Both the position numbers and the translations under genes were made by a program. The notes beneath the pieces were generated by a model. That model saw nothing but the letters and a program-made list of their open reading frames with translations. It was not told where the DNA came from and did not search any database. From contig CM060734.1 in the NCBI GenBank assembly GCA_030704615.1, positions 55,198,042-55,258,041 on the forward strand: 60,000 bases of DNA. Direction: 5' to 3'. The DNA is from Takakia lepidozioides. Lineage: Eukaryota > Streptophyta > Takakiopsida > Takakiales > Takakiaceae. Shown one piece after another: positions 55,358 through 60,000 of this stretch; the first letter of the stretch is position 1; each line of letters starts with the position of its first letter.

Positions 55358-58300
55358 TTACAAGAACACAGCACCTGTGGTTGTCACAGGGTCAACGGAA
55401 CTTGGGAGCACTTTGTATGGATTCAGAATGCCTTTGGGATCCAAGAGGTTTTTAAATCCAGCCATTAGTTGCATCTGCACCATGCCAGCAACCCTTCAGT
55501 TTGCATGTAATAGAATCAATACACTTTTGTTAGGTAAGTTTGACCTCACTTTTCAGAATAACAGGCCTCTTTCTTAAGAGTGTGGGAGCCAGGATGAAAC
55601 CAGCTGTGAGCTTCTGTCCAAGATGTGCTGCAACAAGCGGGCTGCTTGGCTGCTTCCAACTGGGCTCCTTGAGGACATACCTGATTGATCAAAACTAGTG
55701 TCTTGAGAAGCCTAAGCTAGTGGCTAACCAACTCAGATTTGATTTGAGTCGAAGACAGTACCAACTGTCTCTTATATGTATGTAGCTTGGGGAACTTGGC
55801 CAGTGAGGCATGAAGCTCCTGTTAAGTTAGCTCACTGAACTAGTACCTCCTGGCTATCCCCTGACTCAAAAGCAAAGCTATGTCATTGAATGGGTGGGAC
55901 CTAGTTAGCCATGGTGTTTGTGGCGGAGACTTACTGCTTCTGATGACTTGCTGTAGTGAAGGGCTTGGGGCTTCATGATTCCCAGCCCATGCTCTGCACT
56001 CACACTTCCCTTGCGTGCGGCTGTCCACTCAAAAACAAACGGTTCTATCTTCGCCAGTAACTGTGGACACAATTGAAAACAAATCAGGACTCACAACCGT
56101 CATTAACAGGCTGCAAATACTTGTCTTAACAAGTAATGGCGCTTTCCCTGCCCAATCAGATGCTGATTCATCTGTCTTTCCTACAGCTGACATGAAACAC
56201 TGTTGTGAGCTTTTCCCAACAAATAAGCCTGTCCAGCCACTGAGAAGAATACATCCAACTTTCCTGACATGTGGCTCAAGCAACTAGTCCCAGAGGAAGT
56301 GTACTCTGATTCCACGTGATTCTCAACAACTTGTGAGAACCAAAAGAGTGGAAGAATGGGGGGAATTGACAATTAGCACCTCATCACCGTATTTGGGAGC
56401 GGAGATGTTCAAATGAAGATTTCCATCACCCAAGTGGCCATACCCCACCACTATGACCCCATCCCCTGTGAAACATGCACCAATGGGTATGAATTAGAGA
56501 AGCAATAAAGCTGTGTCAGCCATGATATTCAATTACATTAGCTTGTTTGGGGGAAAGACTAGAACCAATCATTAGCTTCAGCTGAGGAGTTTTCACTGAT
56601 TTGAGTTATACCAAAAGACCACAACCACTCTTTGCCAGACTGGCTGATAACTGGGGATACTTTCCCAGGTTGCTGCCCTAATTTGGGTCCACTTGGTTAT
56701 GATGTTTTCTGGCATTCCAAAGTCAAGTGGTCTCCATGTAGTAGTTTGATACCTAGATTCAGCTCCTCTCCCTCCTGCTGAAGAAACGGAAGGTAAATGA
56801 AACAGGAAGACAATGTCTCACCAAGTCGGGCACGTAGGTCCTCGACAATCTGATAGAAGTCCTTGATAGGTATGGAGAGATCATATTTGTACACTGCCCC
56901 TGCCTTTCCAAGAGCCTCTGCAATCCCCTAATAAACATAACTGCAACCTTTCAGTGAATGTCAGAGCTGAGCACTGAGCAGAACATACGTTTACCACTGG
57001 AGCTTCCAGATAAAGAGATAATTTTGTGTGTGAGACAGAAATTGCCCTTTCATACACAATATGTCAGAATCACTGGGCTGACTAATGATGGGGAAATCAG
57101 AATTCCAGGTTCCTGAAAGGATCATTGGGGAAGTAGTGGCAGGAGTTCACACCTTGTGACCAAATTCCATCCTATAAACTAAAATATGTATTCCACTCAA
57201 CTTTGGGAAGTTGCCTTGTCAACCACGCATCAGCAGTTCATCTTGACCATTTAATCATTTCATCTCAGGGTGAACAGCTTGACCACAGTTCCCTAAATCA
57301 GGGAATGGACCCATTGGTTGGTAGAATGGACCTGTGGAGGACCGCATCCAAAGGCAGTCGTACCTCAGCCACTCTTAATTGCTTTGATACTCTATGAGAC
57401 TTAAGGAGTGAGACCAACCTCCCGTATATGCCAGAAATTGGCAGCCTGTGTGTTGTCTTGAGCAACAGTACCATCCACTACAAGCCCCTTCTCCATTGCT
57501 GCTTCTAAGAAAGCATCCAGCTTCTCTCTGTCATTCATTCCACAATGAATGACAGTCTTTAGTCTCCTTTGCATCACATCCTGATGAGCGTAAGTTCACC
57601 ACTCTCAGTCATACAGTTGTTAAACAAAGTGCCATGAAACATGTGATTTCTCTTTAAACTTCCTTCCACGCCAGACATAGAAGCAATCCAAGAAAGATGT
57701 TTATACGAAACTGCATCATCAAAGGTGCTTTAGACACCATACAGCACCAGTTGCGCAATTCAAGAGAGATGGACATTGACTCTGAAGAGCTGCTCACACC
57801 ATGATGACTTTTGAAATTATTCGCTAGTCTCAACAAATTCAGCATGTGGACGTGTCCAGATGAAGTAATGTTACATTTTGTGGCACTTCAGGTGTCATAT
57901 CAGTTCCCACTATCAGTGATTTTTTTTTCTGGCAAAAAACCGACCTCAAAAAATAAAATAGTGTGGCTACCTTTACAAAGTACATTAAGGGGGAAAGAAG
58001 GCATTTTTCGCCAAATTCGGACATGGCACGGGGTCTAGTAGCCACCTTGAGGAGGTTTGGTTCCCCCTATGATCCTTGGTTGCATGGTAAACAAGACCTT
58101 AGCTCAATATTTTGACGTGTCGCCAGATTTCGTTTTTTTTCAAGGTGATGTAGCCAGTCGATTCTACAACCATATAATTTGTCTTGCCATACAAGCATCT
58201 TGTTGTGAATTGAAGTCGCCACATGCTACCTAGCCAATTTAAGAATACAACAACACTTCTCACTAGTAATGATTCAGACTTTCTGAGTGAGCGTGGGAAA

Positions 58301-60000
58301 GGATGAAGGCATCATGGAAAATGGAAGTGGACCGACACTATATGAGCACTATGCCAAGGCCAGTGTAACAAACTTCATTCAGGGAAAAGGTGAGCTGCTT
58401 TACTTGTCATGAGCTTGGTTACTCCCGGTGGTCTCGACCAAAAGGTAGAACCTTTGCCTTGACGCTGGCAGGGGGTCCCGACTGCCCACTAAGTGAGTCA
58501 GTGCCTGCCTTCCAAATCCAACCGATCAAAATCAAACATACATGAATCATTATGATACACAAATCCTTGTCAATGTTCACATGTAGTGTGACGACATCAT
58601 GACGACATCTTTTCTCTTTGCAGCACCGTTTTTACTTAAGCCCACTGGCCAATGAAAACACAGTTACCAGAAGGTCAATTATTAAAATAAAATAAATGTA
58701 GGTTCATAAAGTAAAATAACTCCTAAAAGTTGACACAAAATCTGAGGCTCTAACTATAACAAAAGATAACTCAATGTTCCTGCGTGCAAACAGAATGTCT
58801 CCTTGCAAATGCATGCAATAAAACTGAGCCTTCTCCCACAACAAATGTCTAGGAACAGAATTACATTGACACAATCAAGAGATATTGAGGTAAGTACACA
58901 CCATGTCCAAAGCTGGACGATCAATAAATTCAAATGCTGACAGAATCTCGCCGAGCTGGTTCTTTGCTTCCCGCAGAGTATTCTGGGACCAAACAACCCC
59001 AGTTTTCCATGAGCATCCCAAGTCCGGCCCTGACTTGCACTTCCCTTTTATTTTCGCATCTGATCATATTTCTATCCCAATTCTCTAGTAACCGTAGAGA
59101 ACTGCAAAGGGGTTTTACCTGGCAGCTGACAAAGTCTTCGCAAGCGAGAAACGCCAAGTTCACCGAACCAAGCTTTGGAGGGGTCAATATTGACACCTTT
59201 GTCACTACTCCCAGTGTCCCTTCTCCTCCTGTCCTTTTCATGTGAAGCAAACATGTGTCCATTCTCTCAAAGAAGCAAACTTCAAAGAAAGTTACTAACT
59301 AGGACGAGTTTGCTCCTAGGCTCCAAGTAGGTGAAATGGTCCTGTGATTTGGATACTAATGGGAGTGGGGCATGGCGCCTACCAATGAACAGTTGCTTAA
59401 GGTCGTAACCAGTATTGTCTTTTCTGAGTGATCCCAGCATATCCACCACTGATCCATTTGCAAGTACAACTTCAAGCCCTGTCACAAATTTACAGCAGAA
59501 AGAGGTACACAAACATGTTAGAATACATGTCCATCCACCAACTTGGGTTGGACTATTTTCCTGATATACATCAAATGTATAATTCATGATATTACATACA
59601 GTAAGCATATATGTGTGAGCTGTTGGGATGAAGAGGGTCTGTAAGGTACGAGTGAGACAGGGAGATAGAAGTACTCCTCAGAGCCCACTTTGTGGCTTAA
59701 GCACACCATGCTTGGTATATGACATTCAGCCTGACAGGGCCTTGGCGCTTGTGCACAGCCAATGATAATCCATTTAGAGGGAGTTGAGTATTATGGGCTG
59801 GCATTGACATCACACTAGAAAGTATGAAGTCAAGTTCAGCAGTGCTTCTGAAACCCTCTGGCTTGCAACAGATACATGTCTGTGGCTGTGGTTGCAGTCA
59901 CAGTCACACTGTTCAATGAAATGGAGAAAGTGACAGACAGAGAGTTACCAAGGACGTTTCCATGGAGAGAGCCATATCGAAGAAGGCGCAAGCCCCCCGC
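55358..60000 (-). CDS. D2HGDH: D-2-hydroxyglutarate dehydrogenase, C-terminal 327 residues (runs off the window)
   Basis: Ten exons on the minus strand, all phases matching: 59949-60000 (partial), 59383-59478, 59119-59228, 58902-58982, 58404-58504, 57419-57527, 56822-56927, 56380-56465, 55935-56060, 55358-55474. FAD-binding part: [71 protein letters not shown]-terminal FAD-oxidase part: [39 protein letters not shown], the metal-site motif [26 protein letters not shown] and [15 protein letters not shown]. The mitochondrial enzyme oxidises D-2-hydroxyglutarate to 2-oxoglutarate, passing electrons to ETF in plants, in lysine breakdown. Motifs are intact, so it should be functional. The targeting peptide lies outside the window. 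Confidence 0.95.

Overview
The window looks like nuclear DNA of a land plant. Genes are split by short GT-AG introns, and the families include a plant-type DExH helicase, a CCCH/WD40 protein, a PLS-class PPR relic and a mitochondrial-type D-2-hydroxyglutarate dehydrogenase. The dense, old, nested retroelements and the PPR relic fit a large seed-free plant genome such as a fern, but the species cannot be fixed from sequence alone.

Left part (1-27 kb). A minus-strand gene of unknown function has exons at 26704-26873 and 26185-26291 and, beyond a 24.1-kb gap, at 1905-2067, 1525-1597, 1313-1379 and 248-423. Reading phase is continuous across the gap, so 2068-26184 reads as one giant intron filled by nested retroelements. 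An L1-like LINE (about 2147-25646) is the outer layer. Its ORF2 middle is replaced by an inverted ORF1 segment. A chromodomain Ty3/gypsy element (here Ty3-A, 4414-22909; LTRs of 726 and 719 bp; target duplication GGAAG; iMet-type primer site) sits inside that inverted segment. The gag of Ty3-A is itself interrupted by a second Ty3/gypsy element (Ty3-B, about 5499-17014).

Ty3-B is the most unusual object. Its pol order is protease, C5-cytosine DNA methyltransferase (closest in motif layout to DNMT3), reverse transcriptase, RNase H, integrase and a C-terminal PHD finger. A GC-rich minisatellite of about 1.45 kb lies in its leader. The element now carries frameshifts, several in homopolymers. 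Copying and methylating cytosines, possibly guided by a chromatin-reading PHD finger, would be its inferred biology.

Middle part (27.9-43.7 kb). A complete five-exon DEIH-box RNA helicase gene (27955-32436) is followed by a decayed PPR gene, a truncated and frameshifted DEAD-box helicase, a MITE with 26-bp perfect terminal inverted repeats, SINE-like units, AT-rich repeats, and a heavily decayed Helitron/PIF1-type helicase (39.8-42.2 kb). A tRNA-derived SINE with an 11-bp target duplication lies at 43349-43542.

Right part (43.7-60 kb). It holds a small unrecognised plus-strand exon behind a telo-box, a minus-strand unknown gene (44751-45532), a complete nine-exon ZFWD-type CCCH/WD40 gene (45782-49057), phase-consistent exons of an unrecognised plus-strand gene (49524-51767), the last exon of a DnaQ-like 3'-5' exonuclease (54225-54455), and ten 3' exons of D-2-hydroxyglutarate dehydrogenase on the minus strand (55358 to beyond 60000).

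All exon limits were read by eye from splice sites, phase and remembered family sequences. No database search or computation was run.
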